A stretch of 64,000 nucleotides of DNA from Chromobacterium alkanivorans (GCF_016937655.1 NZ_JAFHKL010000002.1:310001-374000), one strand, 5' to 3'. Counted from the stretch's first letter, positions 1 to 9,175 are shown. The notes: a model not told the origin generated them from the sequence alone. Program-made: numbers and translations.

Positions 1-2
1 AG

Positions 3-2438
3 GCCGAGCTGGACGCGGCCGTCCGGGACATCGTCCGCCGCCCCTTCGATCTGGCGACCGGGCCCTTGTTTCGCTTCGTTCTCCTTCAGCAGGCGGAGAC
101 GGAAGCGCGCCTGCTCATGGTGTTCCACCAGGCCGTTTTCGACGCCTGGTCGACCGGCATCCTGGCAGCGGACCTCGAAACGGCCTATGCCGCCGCCTTG
201 AGCGGCGGCGACGTCGAACTCGCGCCGAACGCGCTCGATTACGCGGATTTCGCTCATTGGCAGCGCGAGCCGTCGCGCGCCGGCGCGTACCAACGGCCGC
301 CATCGAACGCGGACAAGATACGGACAGACGGCGCCGAGTTGGCGCTCAAGCTTCCTTCCGAGCTGGAACAAGCGCTGCGCCGGCTCCAGCAGGAAACGGG
401 AGAGACCTTGTTGGCCGTGTTCTCGTCCTTGCTCGGTCTTTTCCTGGGCGCGCAAAGCGGCCGGGATGAGGCCCTGATCGACGCCTTCGTCCCGGGACGG
501 AGCCATGCGGAAGACCATGAAATCATCGGCCTGTTCGAACACCCGCTCCCGCTGCGGCTGCGCCTGGACGCCAAGCCCAGCCTGCTGGAGGTGCTGGATC
601 AAGTCCGTGAGCAGGCCTTGCCGGGATTCGAAAACCAGAACACCTCGTTTGAAAAACCCGTCGCCGCGCCGACTCCCCCCTCCTTGGCCCGCCCCCAGTT
701 CCAAGCCGCCGCGCGAGTGCAGAAACGACCGCGCTGGCGTCTCGCCGGACTGCGGCTGGCGGAGCAAGCCGCGCATGCCGGAACATCGAAGCGTGACTTG
801 AGCTTTGTGCTGGATGAACGCGACGACGGCCTGTGGCTGGCGCTCGAGTACGCCGGCGCCGTGTTCGAAGCCGCTGCCGCCCAGCGGCTGTTGCACGGGC
901 TGGTCCAGTTCGCCGCGCCATGCCTGGCCGAGCCTTCCCGCCGGCTTGACGAATGGCCGGCGGCCGATCAGCTAGACCTGACCCTGAACGGATCATGGCG
1001 GGACGGCGACGAGGCCGCCGAGCCGGGCCTAAGCCAGGCCGACGCCGGACTCGGCCAGCTGTCCAGCAATCAGCAAAGCCTGTATTTCTTCGAGAAACTG
1101 GCCCCGGACCGCGCGCTGTACAATGTCCCGCTGCATCTGGAGATGCGCGGCCAGCTGGACCCCGCCCGCCTGGAAGCGGCCCTGAAGCAGTTGCTGAGCC
1201 GCCATCAAGCCTTATCCACGCGCTTTGTGGAAACCCCGTCCGGCCTGCGCCAGGAAATCGGCGCGCCGCCCTCGCGCCTTCTCGAGACAGCGGACCTCAG
1301 CCAACTGCCTCAGGAGAGCCGCGACGCCGGCTTCGCCAGCCTGGAACGGACTTTCAGCTCAACGGTCTTCGATCTCGCCGCCGGCCGGCTGTGCCGCTTT
1401 TGCCTGGTGCGCCGCGACCGCGAGCACAGGGCCTTGTTGATGGTGTTTCACCACATGGTGTTTGACGGCCATTCCGCCCAACTATGGCTGCGCGATCTGC
1501 GCGCCCTGCTGCGGGACGGCGCCTTGCCCGCGGCCGGCCCGGCGACGACCGTGAGGGAAGCCGCCGCCGAAGAGCGGGCCTGGCAACGCAGCCGCGATTA
1601 TCAAACGGAACTGAACCGCTGGCTCGACCGCCTGACCGGAACCGCGACGCCGCTCAATCTCAGACCGGATCGCCCGCGTCCGATGCGGCGCGACTACGCC
1701 GGCGCCTTTCTGGAATGCGCCTTGCCCCAGGCGCTGCTGGGCGAACACATCCAGCGCGCCGCCCAGCTCGGCGCCTCGCCGTTCATGGCCGTCGCCGCCC
1801 TGCTCGCCGGCTATCTGTCCGCGCGCGGCCATCAGGCCGACGTCTGCATGGGCTTCCCCCATGGCGGGCGCGGCGACGGCGCGACCGAGGAAACGATAGG
1901 CAATTTCGTCAATTTGCTGGCCTTGCCGCTGCGGATCGAGGCCGCCGACACCCCGCGCAAGCTCATCGAGAAAACGCGCCAAACCGCCCAGGCCAGTTAC
2001 GCCGGCTACCGGGTACCGTTCTCCTCCCTCGTCGAGCGCCTTGGCGTGGAGCGCATTCCCGGCCAACACCCGATCTTCCAAGTCGTTGTCACCGTGGATC
2101 AGGACTTCAAGGGCTGGACCGAGCAGGGCCTGAGCGTGGCCTTGCTGCCGGGCACCAACCCCATCGCCAAGTTCGACCTGGCTTTCGGCTTCAATCTGGC
2201 GCGCAGCTGCGTCCGCATCGAGTACGCCACCGATATGTTCGATCCGGCGTCGATTGCAGACATGGGCGCGGAACTAGCTGCCCTGCTGTCCCAATGCGTG
2301 CGGGGCTTCGATGCGCCGCTGCGGCAAGCGGCCGGCGCGCCGGTAGCCGCGGAGGTGCCGCGCGCCGCGCCCAAGCTGCTGAGAAAACCGAAGCCGGCCA
2401 GCGCCGGGGACGCCGGCTGCGCGGCGGACGCGACTTGA
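3..2438 (+). CDS. Non-ribosomal peptide synthetase, C-terminal part with two condensation domains (5' end outside window)
   Basis: The reading frame is open from the first bases of the window, so this is the 3' part of a longer gene. It carries two consecutive condensation (C) domains and no adenylation or carrier domain before its stop. The first domain shows the usual entry motif (RRPFDLATGPLFR), but its active-site motif reads HQAVFDA instead of HHxxxDG, and the segment that normally holds YWxxxL is shortened. The second domain, about 450 residues, is canonical: HHMVFDG at about 1453-1473 and IGNFVNLLALPLR near 1897. A short Ala/Pro/Lys-rich tail ends the protein. C domains join the upstream aminoacyl or acyl chain to the next carrier-bound amino acid in the cytoplasm; the partner adenylation domain is the next gene, 79 bp on. 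The first C domain is probably inactive (inference). Confidence 0.88.
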   Translation, partial: AELDAAVRDIVRRPFDLATGPLFRFVLLQQAETEARLLMVFHQAVFDAWSTGILAADLETAYAAALSGGDVELAPNALDYADFAHWQREPSRAGAYQRPPSNADKIRTDGAELALKLPSELEQALRRLQQETGETLLAVFSSLLGLFLGAQSGRDEALIDAFVPGRSHAEDHEIIGLFEHPLPLRLRLDAKPSLLEVLDQVREQALPGFENQNTSFEKPVAAPTPPSLARPQFQAAARVQKRPRWRLAGLRLAEQAAHAGTSKRDLSFVLDERDDGLWLALEYAGAVFEAAAAQRLLHGLVQFAAPCLAEPSRRLDEWPAADQLDLTLNGSWRDGDEAAEPGLSQADAGLGQLSSNQQSLYFFEKLAPDRALYNVPLHLEMRGQLDPARLEAALKQLLSRHQALSTRFVETPSGLRQEIGAPPSRLLETADLSQLPQESRDAGFASLERTFSSTVFDLAAGRLCRFCLVRRDREHRALLMVFHHMVFDGHSAQLWLRDLRALLRDGALPAAGPATTVREAAAEERAWQRSRDYQTELNRWLDRLTGTATPLNLRPDRPRPMRRDYAGAFLECALPQALLGEHIQRAAQLGASPFMAVAALLAGYLSARGHQADVCMGFPHGGRGDGATEETIGNFVNLLALPLRIEAADTPRKLIEKTRQTAQASYAGYRVPFSSLVERLGVERIPGQHPIFQVVVTVDQDFKGWTEQGLSVALLPGTNPIAKFDLAFGFNLARSCVRIEYATDMFDPASIADMGAELAALLSQCVRGFDAPLRQAAGAPVAAEVPRAAPKLLRKPKPASAGDAGCAADAT

Positions 2439-2517
2439 ACCGATGCCAAGCGCTCGCGACGCGCAGCGGACTTTGAACAGGCTCGAAGAGCCTGTGCCGA
2501 CAGGACATGAAAAACCA

Positions 2518-5500
2518 ATGACTCATCCAACAGAACTCGGCGCCTGCCGAACGCTTGCCGAGGCCTTCTCCCGCTCGGTCCAGATGTTTCCCGATAGAGT
2601 CGCCGTGCGATGCGCGGCGGCTTCGCTCAGCTACCGACAACTGGATCAACGGGCGAACGCCCTGGCCGGCCGGCTCCGCGCCCAGGGCGTGGGCGCGGAA
2701 ACCCTGGTGGGCTTGTCCGTGCGCAGATCGTCCGATCTGATTGTCGCCATGATGGCCATCCTCAAGGCCGGCGGCGCCTATGTGCCGCTGGACCCGGAGT
2801 ATCCGGCCGAGCGGCTGAACTACCTCATCGGCGACGCCCGGCCCAAGATGATCATCGTGGACCAGGAATCGCTGGAACGGACGGCAAGCGCGGCGTCCGC
2901 CAACGGCATCCCGCTGCTCAATCTTGACGCCTTGGCGCCGACGTCCGGCGACCTCGCCGCGATGCCCGCCGCCGCCGAATCGCCGAATCGAGACGGCCTG
3001 GCCTATGTCATCTATACCTCGGGCTCCACCGGAGGCCCCAAAGGCAGCCAGATCACCCACCGCAATGTGCTGCGTCTGTTTAGCGAGTCCCAGCCTTACT
3101 ACGACTTCGGACCGGAGGACGTCTGGCCCCTGCTGCACTCCTACGCCTTCGATTTCTCGGTTTGGGAAATTTTCGGCGCGCTCTTGCATGGCGGCACGCT
3201 GCTGGTCCCCGAGCTGGCCACCATTCGAGATCCCTCGGCGCTGCTGGCTTATTTGCAGCGGCACCGCGTGACGGTGCTCAATCAAACGCCGTCCTTTTTC
3301 TATCAGCTCGCCCTGTATCTGAACGAACATCCGGAAAAACGCGAGGCCGTGGCGTCGCTGGCCTTCGTGGTGTTTGGCGGCGAGCGGCTGGACCTGACGC
3401 AGCTCAAGCCCTGGTTCAAGACCATGGGCGACGACGGCCCGGTGCTGGTCAATATGTACGGCATCACCGAAACCACCGTCCACGTCACCTTGCATGTGGT
3501 CGAGGCCGACGAGTCCAAGCGCAGGAAGTCAGCCGGCATCGGCGCGGCCTTGCCGGACTTGTCGCTGTTCCTGCTCGACGACGCCTTGCGGCCGGTGGCG
3601 ACCGGCGAAATCGGCGAGCTCTACGTCGCCGGCCCGGGGCTGGCGCGCGGCTACCTGGGACGGCCGGGCCTGACCGCCGAGGCCTTCATCCCCTGCCCCT
3701 TCCCCGGCCACGAAGGCGCGCGCATGTACAAGACCAAGGATCTGGCGAAGATCGATCAGCACGGCGAGCTGGTTTACGAGTCGCGCAAGGGCGGCTACCT
3801 GAAGATCCGCGGCTTCCGGGTCTCGCTGGCCGAGATCGAATCCGCGCTGTGCGAGCTGGACGGCGTCGCCAACGCGGTGGTGCTGGCCGCGGCCGAAGAC
3901 GGCCGCGACCTGATGTCGGCCTATGTCCGCTTCGCCGCCGCGCCGATGAGCTTGTCGGCGCTGCGCCAGGCGCTGGCGGAAAAAATACCGGGCTTCATGA
4001 TGCCCCACCACTTCCATTGCATCGACAGCTTGCCGCTGACCGCGCACGGCAAGATCGATCGCAGCAAGCTGCCGCACATGGCGCGCCCCCTGAGCGACGA
4101 ACGCCCGCCGGACGCGCCGGCCTCGGCCGACGAAGCCGACATGACGGCGATCTGGAGCCGGATACTCGGCGTGGACCGCCTTGGCCCGCAAGACGACTTC
4201 TTCGCCTTGGGCGGAGACTCCATCCGCGCGGTGGAGCTGATCATGGCGCTGAAGCGCGCCGGCTGGTCGGCAACGGTGGAGGACGTGTTCCACTCGCCTA
4301 ACGTCCGCGACCTGAACGACCGCAGCCAGCGGGGAGAAACCGGTTTGCCGCCGGCGCCGGCGAAACTGGCCGATGCCGTGTCCGATATGCAAGGCCTGAT
4401 GCTGGAGCAGTACCAGGCGGCTCCGGCGGGCCTGGGCGTCTATCACGTGCAACAGTGGTTCGACTGCGAAGACGCGGCGCTCGACATCGAGCGGTTGACG
4501 CAGGCTTTCCGCTTGGAGTTTTCCCGGCACCCCGTCTTCCGCACCCTCTTCGTCCGCGACGGCGATGCGATTCGCCGCATCGACGCGGAGACGCTGCGCG
4601 TACGCCTGGACACCGTCGACCTCCGCCGCGACGCCCCGCCGCGGCAGCAGGCGCTGATCGCCGACTACGCGCGCGCCGACCTGCATGCGCCGTTCACCCC
4701 CTTCGAGGCGGCAGGCGAAATGGCGCGGCTGCGCTTCTTCCACACGGCGGACCGCCGCTGCGTCGTGTTCCTCAGCATCCACCACGCCATCGACGACGGC
4801 TGGGGCCAGCAACGCTTCTTCGACGCGGCGTTCCAGCGCTATCAGCGCCATACCGCTGTCGCGGCGCCGGCCTGCGCGGACGTGTTTTCCGAATACGTCG
4901 CCCTCCAGCAACAAATGGCCTTGGATCCGGCGGCGATTGAATACTGGCGGCAGGCGCCGTTTGCCGGAAAACAGACGGTTGAACGATGGAGAGAGCCCCC
5001 GACAGCGATGATGGAACACAAAAAGCGCATCGCCCCCCGGCTGGTGGCCAGCGCAGGCCGCTGCGCGCGTGAGCGGCGGATCCAGCCGCGCTCCTTGTAT
5101 TTGGCCGCCGTCGGGCATGCGATCGCGCAAACGACCCAAGACCCTCAAATATTGATGGGGGTGGTGGTCAACGGCAGGGTGCCGGAACTGAGCGATCCGC
5201 TGGAAGCGGTGGGCCTGTTCTGGAACTTGCAACCCTTGTCGTTTCAGGCCTCGGGATGCGCGCTGCAAACGGCTGGCGAAATCCACCAGCGCCTGTTGCA
5301 ACAGGAGAAGTACGCGCTCTACCCGCACAGCGCGATTTTCGATGCGCGCAGCCCCGGCCGCGAGTTTTCCCACACCTTCAACTTCACCAACTTCCGGGCG
5401 CTGGACGCGCAAGCCGCGGACTTGCGCAACTGGGACGGCGTGGACAGATTCCACTACCCGGTCAATATCGCCGTCCATCTGGACGACGGCTCGGAAATCG

Positions 5501-5622
5501 CCGAATTCCGGCTGAGCGGCGATCCCGCCCATTGCGGCGACGCCGCGGCGGAGGAGCTGTTCCAGGCGTTCGAGGAGGCTTTGGCCCTCGCCGTCGGCGC
5601 GCTCGCCGACATCGGCGCATGA
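2518..5622 (+). CDS. Non-ribosomal peptide synthetase, A-T-C module, predicted threonine-activating
   Basis: About 1034 residues. An adenylation domain (residues 1-510) shows A3 YTSGSTGGPKG, A5 NMYGITETT, A8 RGFRVSLAEIE and A10 THGKIDRSKL. Reading the ten pocket positions by alignment to GrsA gives D-F-W-N-V-G-M-V-H-K, one change from the published threonine code DFWNIGMVHK, so L-Thr is the predicted substrate. A carrier domain follows (FFALGGDSI, near residue 563), then a condensation domain with intact HHAIDDG near residue 754. There is no thioesterase or reductase after it. I chose the ATG at 2518, with AGGA at 2502-2505, over one at 2443 because the family's N-terminus begins there. The gene follows the C-C gene in the same direction and is probably the last synthetase of the locus. 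Confidence 0.9.
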   Translation: MTHPTELGACRTLAEAFSRSVQMFPDRVAVRCAAASLSYRQLDQRANALAGRLRAQGVGAETLVGLSVRRSSDLIVAMMAILKAGGAYVPLDPEYPAERLNYLIGDARPKMIIVDQESLERTASAASANGIPLLNLDALAPTSGDLAAMPAAAESPNRDGLAYVIYTSGSTGGPKGSQITHRNVLRLFSESQPYYDFGPEDVWPLLHSYAFDFSVWEIFGALLHGGTLLVPELATIRDPSALLAYLQRHRVTVLNQTPSFFYQLALYLNEHPEKREAVASLAFVVFGGERLDLTQLKPWFKTMGDDGPVLVNMYGITETTVHVTLHVVEADESKRRKSAGIGAALPDLSLFLLDDALRPVATGEIGELYVAGPGLARGYLGRPGLTAEAFIPCPFPGHEGARMYKTKDLAKIDQHGELVYESRKGGYLKIRGFRVSLAEIESALCELDGVANAVVLAAAEDGRDLMSAYVRFAAAPMSLSALRQALAEKIPGFMMPHHFHCIDSLPLTAHGKIDRSKLPHMARPLSDERPPDAPASADEADMTAIWSRILGVDRLGPQDDFFALGGDSIRAVELIMALKRAGWSATVEDVFHSPNVRDLNDRSQRGETGLPPAPAKLADAVSDMQGLMLEQYQAAPAGLGVYHVQQWFDCEDAALDIERLTQAFRLEFSRHPVFRTLFVRDGDAIRRIDAETLRVRLDTVDLRRDAPPRQQALIADYARADLHAPFTPFEAAGEMARLRFFHTADRRCVVFLSIHHAIDDGWGQQRFFDAAFQRYQRHTAVAAPACADVFSEYVALQQQMALDPAAIEYWRQAPFAGKQTVERWREPPTAMMEHKKRIAPRLVASAGRCARERRIQPRSLYLAAVGHAIAQTTQDPQILMGVVVNGRVPELSDPLEAVGLFWNLQPLSFQASGCALQTAGEIHQRLLQQEKYALYPHSAIFDARSPGREFSHTFNFTNFRALDAQAADLRNWDGVDRFHYPVNIAVHLDDGSEIAEFRLSGDPAHCGDAAAEELFQAFEEALALAVGALADIGA

Positions 5623-5648
5623 TGAAGCGCCTGGCCGGCGCCCCCGGT

Positions 5649-6338
5649 TCAGCGCGACAGCAAGGAGGCCACTTGCCTGGCGGTGGCCTTGGCCGACTGC
5701 GGGTTTTGCCCGGTCACCAGCCGGCCGTCCACCACCACTTTGGAGATGAAGGGCAGCCAGGCCTTCTCGTACAGCGCGCCGCGCCGCCTCATCTCCTCCT
5801 CGGCGTTGTAGGGCACCTTGCCGGCCACCCCGGCCAGCGCCTCCTCCCGCCAGGAAAAGCCGGTGAGCCGGCGTCCGGCCACCAGCAGCGCGCCGTCGGA
5901 CAGCCGGGTGTTCAGCAGGCCGCAATAGCCGTGGCACACCGAGGAGACCACGCCGCCGTGCTCGTAGATCTCGCGGGTGATCCGCTGCAGCCCGGCGTCG
6001 TCGGGGAAATCCCACATCACCGCGTGGCCGCCGGTGAAGTAGATCGCGTCGAAGCTCGTCGGGTCGACTTCGTCCGGCCTGGCGGTTTCCGCCAGCAAGG
6101 CCCGCTTGTCGGCGCTGGCCAGCCAGGCCCGCGCGGAGGCGTCGGCGTTCGGCCATTTCAGCGAGCGCGGCTCCAATGGGGAAACGCCGCCCAGCGGGCT
6201 GATCAATTGCTGCTCCCAGCCTTTCTCGGCGAACACCTCGTAGGCATGGCTCAGTTCCGACAGCCACAAACCGGTGGCTTCGGACGGGTCGGCGTAGTGC
6301 GCGACATTGCTCACCACATGCAGAATGCGCTTGCTCAT
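5649..6338 (-). CDS. DJ-1/PfpI (Hsp31-like) family protein
   Basis: About 229 residues of the type 1 glutamine-amidotransferase-like fold. The nucleophile elbow is VCHGYCGLL, preceded by YFTGGHAVMWDF, as in Hsp31-type DJ-1/PfpI proteins, which act as glutathione-independent glyoxalases or protein deglycases. Such proteins detoxify reactive aldehydes in the cytoplasm. The start is the ATG at 6338 (AAGGAT 8 bases upstream); a GTG directly before it is less likely. The stop lies 26 bp from the convergent NRPS stop. The gene has its own MerR-type promoter at 6445-6475 and sits beside the MerR gene, so it is probably part of an electrophile-stress response (inference). Exact substrate unknown. Confidence 0.82.
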   Translation of the reverse strand: MSKRILHVVSNVAHYADPSEATGLWLSELSHAYEVFAEKGWEQQLISPLGGVSPLEPRSLKWPNADASARAWLASADKRALLAETARPDEVDPTSFDAIYFTGGHAVMWDFPDDAGLQRITREIYEHGGVVSSVCHGYCGLLNTRLSDGALLVAGRRLTGFSWREEALAGVAGKVPYNAEEEMRRRGALYEKAWLPFISKVVVDGRLVTGQNPQSAKATARQVASLLSR

Positions 6339-6444
6339 CACGGCTTATCCTTGTCGAAGTGCCGCAGGGCGCGGAAGCGGCTCACGCCGCGCGGCGGGGG
6401 GTGAACCGGCATGGTTCGGCCGCTGCCGGCGGCGGCCCAGTCTC

Positions 6445-6475
6445 ACCATAAGTTTCAAGTCAAGTTGAGGGTCAA
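6445..6475 (-). promoter_or_regulatory. MerR-type promoter for the DJ-1/PfpI gene
   Basis: Read on the minus strand: -35 TTGACC (6475-6470), a 19-bp spacer, and -10 TATGGT (6450-6445). The spacer contains an imperfect inverted repeat, TCAACTTGACTTGA, centred at the same offset as in the promoter of the oxidoreductase gene at 6952-6982. A 19-bp spacer is the hallmark of MerR-activated promoters. The transcript would have a leader of about 100 nt. Confidence 0.6.
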
Positions 6476-6512
6476 GGCGTTTTCGCCCAAGCCGTGAAGC
6501 CGTCCGCGGCGC

Positions 6513-6932
6513 TCAGCCCGCCGCGTCGTCGTCTTCGCGCAGGCGGTTCAACACCCATTGGGCGCGCTCCTCGCAAGCCAGCTCTTCCGGCCCATTTTCC
6601 ATGCTGGCGATCACCAGCCGCAGCTGGGCCTTGTTCTGCTCCAGCCGCTGTTGCAGCAGTTCGATCTCGTCCACTTTCCGCTTCAGCCCGGCCAGCAGCT
6701 CCTCATGCCGCCAGGCGTTGGGCGCCGTCGGCAACAGCCGGCGGATCTCGTCCAGCGAAAAACCGGCGTTCTGGGCGCTGGAAATGACTTCCAGCAGCCG
6801 CAGCGTCTCCGGGCCGTAATCGCGGTAGCCGTTGGCCCCGCGCGCCACCGCGCGGATCAGGCCGCTGGCTTCGTAAAAGCGAATGCGGGAGGCGGTCATG
6901 CCGCAGCGCTTCGCCAATTCTCCAATTTTCAT
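6513..6932 (-). CDS. MerR-family transcriptional regulator
   Basis: 139 residues. The N-terminal winged helix-turn-helix is typical (MKIGELAKRCGMTASRIRFYEASGLI, at residues 1-26), followed by the RxxNGYRDY wing and a long dimerisation coiled coil (residues about 75-115, rich in Leu/Gln/Glu). The C-terminus has one Cys (ELACEERAQW), so a metal site like that of MerR is unlikely, and a redox or electrophile signal is possible. It is divergent from the flavin oxidoreductase at 7013 and upstream of the DJ-1/PfpI gene on the same strand. Both neighbours carry a 19-bp-spacer promoter, which makes this protein the probable activator of both. Confidence 0.9.
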   Translation of the reverse strand: MKIGELAKRCGMTASRIRFYEASGLIRAVARGANGYRDYGPETLRLLEVISSAQNAGFSLDEIRRLLPTAPNAWRHEELLAGLKRKVDEIELLQQRLEQNKAQLRLVIASMENGPEELACEERAQWVLNRLREDDDAAG

Positions 6933-6951
6933 TCGCGCTCTCGATCGGGCC

Positions 6952-6982
6952 TTGACATTAAAGTCAACTTTAAACCTAAGCT
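6952..6982 (+). promoter_or_regulatory. MerR-type promoter and operator of the Old Yellow Enzyme gene
   Basis: -35 TTGACA at 6952-6957, 19-bp spacer 6958-6976, -10 TAAGCT at 6977-6982. The spacer holds a perfect inverted repeat TTAAAGT-CA-ACTTTAA (6958-6973). This is the standard geometry of a MerR-family operator, where the regulator untwists an overlong spacer. The merR gene starts 20 bp away on the other strand, so the site probably also controls merR. Confidence 0.78.
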
Positions 6983-7012
6983 TGAGCCAAGATCAAACCG
7001 GAGCGCTCGCTG

Positions 7013-8239
7013 ATGACGCTATTCACCCCATTGACCCTTCCCAACGGCTCCAGCCTGCCCAACCGCATCGCCAAGGCGGCGATGGAGGAAAACATGGCGG
7101 ACGCGGACCAGGCGCCGTCCGACGCCTTGATGCGGCTTTACCAGGCCTGGGCGGACGGCGGCGCCGGCCTGCTGATCAGCGGCAACGTGATGGTGGACGG
7201 CCGCGCGATGACCGGGCCTGGCGGCGTGGTTCTGGAGGACGAGCGCCAGCTGGAGCGCTTCCGGCGCTGGGCCCGGATCGGCCGTTCCCGGGGCGCGCAG
7301 TTCTGGCTGCAGATCAACCATCCCGGCCGCCAGATGCCGGCCAGCCTGGGCCAGACCACCTGGGCGCCGTCCGCGGTGCCGCTGGCGCTGGGCAAGATGT
7401 CCAAGCATTTCGACCCGCCGCAGGCGATGACGCCGGAGGTGATCGCCGATGTGATACGGCGTTTCGCCCGCACCGCGCGCCTGGCCGAGCAGGCCGGCTT
7501 CAGCGGCGTGGAGATCCACGCGGCCCACGGTTATCTGCTGAGTCAGTTCCTGTCCCCGCTGTCCAACCGCAGAACGGACGCCTGGGGCGGCCCGCTGGAA
7601 AACCGGGCCCGGCTGCTGCTGGAGATCGTCAAGGCGGTGCGCACGGAGACCTCGCCGGGATTCGCCGTGGCGGTCAAGCTCAATTCCGCCGACTTCCAGC
7701 GCGGCGGCTTCAGCGCCGACGACGCCCGCCGGGTAGTGGTCTGGCTCAATGAGCTGGCGGTGGACTTGGTCGAACTGTCCGGCGGCAGCTACGAAGCGCC
7801 AGCGATGCAGGGCAAGGCCCGCGACGGGCGCACCCTGGCCCGCGAGGCCTATTTCCTGGAGTTCGCCCGCGATCTCCGGACCGTGGCCACCATGCCGGTG
7901 ATGGTGACCGGCGGCATCCGCCGCCGGCCGGTGGCCGAGCAGGCGGTGGCCGGCGGAGTGGACATGGTGGGCATCGCCACCGCGCTGGCCATCGCCCCCG
8001 CGCTGCCCAACGACTGGCGCCAAGGCAAGGACACCGCCCCGGCGCTGCCGCCCATCGCCTGGCGCAACAAGCCCTTGGCGTCGCTCGCCAATATGGCCGC
8101 GGTGAAGTTCCAGCTGCGCCAGCTCAGCCAGGGCAAAACGCCCAATCCCCGAGTGTCGCCGCTGCGGGCGCTGCTCCAGCAGCAGCTGGCCGACGCCTGC
8201 CGCGCCCGACGTTATCGGCGCTGGGCGGCGCAGCGCTGA
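7013..8239 (+). CDS. NADH:flavin oxidoreductase / Old Yellow Enzyme family
   Basis: 408 residues, a TIM-barrel FMN enzyme of the OYE superfamily. The FMN and substrate-site motifs HAAHGYLLSQFLSP and NRRTDAWGG (residues about 170-195) are clear, with MVTGGIRR late in the barrel for phosphate binding. Members reduce activated C=C bonds of enones, quinones and nitro compounds with NAD(P)H in the cytoplasm. It lacks the C-terminal Fe-S and FAD domains of dienoyl-CoA reductases, so it is the short alkene-reductase type. Transcribed from the MerR-type promoter at 6952-6982. The next gene is convergent and only 10 bp away. Confidence 0.9.
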   Translation: MTLFTPLTLPNGSSLPNRIAKAAMEENMADADQAPSDALMRLYQAWADGGAGLLISGNVMVDGRAMTGPGGVVLEDERQLERFRRWARIGRSRGAQFWLQINHPGRQMPASLGQTTWAPSAVPLALGKMSKHFDPPQAMTPEVIADVIRRFARTARLAEQAGFSGVEIHAAHGYLLSQFLSPLSNRRTDAWGGPLENRARLLLEIVKAVRTETSPGFAVAVKLNSADFQRGGFSADDARRVVVWLNELAVDLVELSGGSYEAPAMQGKARDGRTLAREAYFLEFARDLRTVATMPVMVTGGIRRRPVAEQAVAGGVDMVGIATALAIAPALPNDWRQGKDTAPALPPIAWRNKPLASLANMAAVKFQLRQLSQGKTPNPRVSPLRALLQQQLADACRARRYRRWAAQR

Positions 8240-8249
8240 GCCGGCCGCC

Positions 8250-9137
8250 TCAAACGTCCCGCAACGCCGCCAGAAAGCGCGTCAGCGCCGGATTGGCGGC
8301 GTCCTGGCGGCTGACGAAGCTCAGCGGCATCGGCAAGGACAGGTCCTGCAGCCGGAAGAAACGCGCCTGGGCCGGCGGCCGCCCCAGATTGGCCGAGTTG
8401 ACGATGGCGGCGCCGATGCCGGCGCAGACCAGCGACAAGATCGCCGTCTCGGTGCCGGCCTCCTGCGCCACCTTGAGCTGCACCCCCAGTTGCCGACAGG
8501 CGCCGATCAGGCGGTCGTAATAGCCGGGATAGGCGTCGCGCGGCAGGGTCACGAAGGGCCGGTCCGCCAGGCTGCGCAGCGCGACGGGGCGGCTCTCGTC
8601 GTGGCCGGTGTCCCAGCAGCGCGGCAGCGCCAGCACCACGTCGTGCTCCAGCAGAGGAAGGCCGGCGACGCCTTCCGGCAAGGGCTCGTATTGGTAGACG
8701 AAGCCGCCGTCCAGCGCGCCCTCCGCCAAAGCGCTCAGCTGCTGCGGCGTGTTCAGCACGCTCAGCTCCAGCGCCACCTCCGGCGCGTCCGCCTGAAAGC
8801 GGCTGAACGCCTTGGGCACCAGTCCGTCCCAGCCGGCGTTCTCCACGCAGCCCAGCCGCAGCCGGCCCAAAAGGCCGGCGGCCACGCGCCGCGCGCCGTC
8901 GGCCGCGTCGTCCAGCGCGGCCATCGCCTTGCGCACTTCGCGCAGATAGCTTGCGCCGGCCGCGGTCAGCCTGAGGCCGCGCGACGAGCGCTCAAACAGC
9001 GACAGGCCCAACTCTTGCTCCAGATCCTGGATCTGGCGCGACACCGCCGGCTGGGTGATGTGCAGGCGTTCGGAGGCCAGGCGCACGCTTTGGTGCTCGG
9101 CCACGGCGATGAAGTAACGGAGATGACGCAATTCCAT
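8250..9137 (-). CDS. LysR-family transcriptional regulator
   Basis: About 295 residues. N-terminal helix-turn-helix (MELRHLRYFIAVAEHQS, then RLHITQPAVSRQIQDLEQEL) and a periplasmic-binding-protein-like effector domain. I start it at 9137 because MELRHLRYF is the usual N-terminus; a further upstream start adds 13 unrelated residues. It is divergent from the metallo-hydrolase/amidase operon starting at 9276, and a perfect 15-bp palindrome lies between them (9176-9190), so it very probably controls that operon. The inducer is unknown. Confidence 0.9.
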   Translation of the reverse strand: MELRHLRYFIAVAEHQSVRLASERLHITQPAVSRQIQDLEQELGLSLFERSSRGLRLTAAGASYLREVRKAMAALDDAADGARRVAAGLLGRLRLGCVENAGWDGLVPKAFSRFQADAPEVALELSVLNTPQQLSALAEGALDGGFVYQYEPLPEGVAGLPLLEHDVVLALPRCWDTGHDESRPVALRSLADRPFVTLPRDAYPGYYDRLIGACRQLGVQLKVAQEAGTETAILSLVCAGIGAAIVNSANLGRPPAQARFFRLQDLSLPMPLSFVSRQDAANPALTRFLAALRDV

Positions 9138-9175
9138 GCGGGGTCTTTCGGCTTGTCTATGCCTTAAAGTTATCA

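Noticed and set aside
3529-6267. A 912-codon minus-strand frame across the NRPS
   Set aside because: It is a shadow of the A-T-C gene and the DJ-1 region; composition is Arg/Ala/Gly-rich with no domain.
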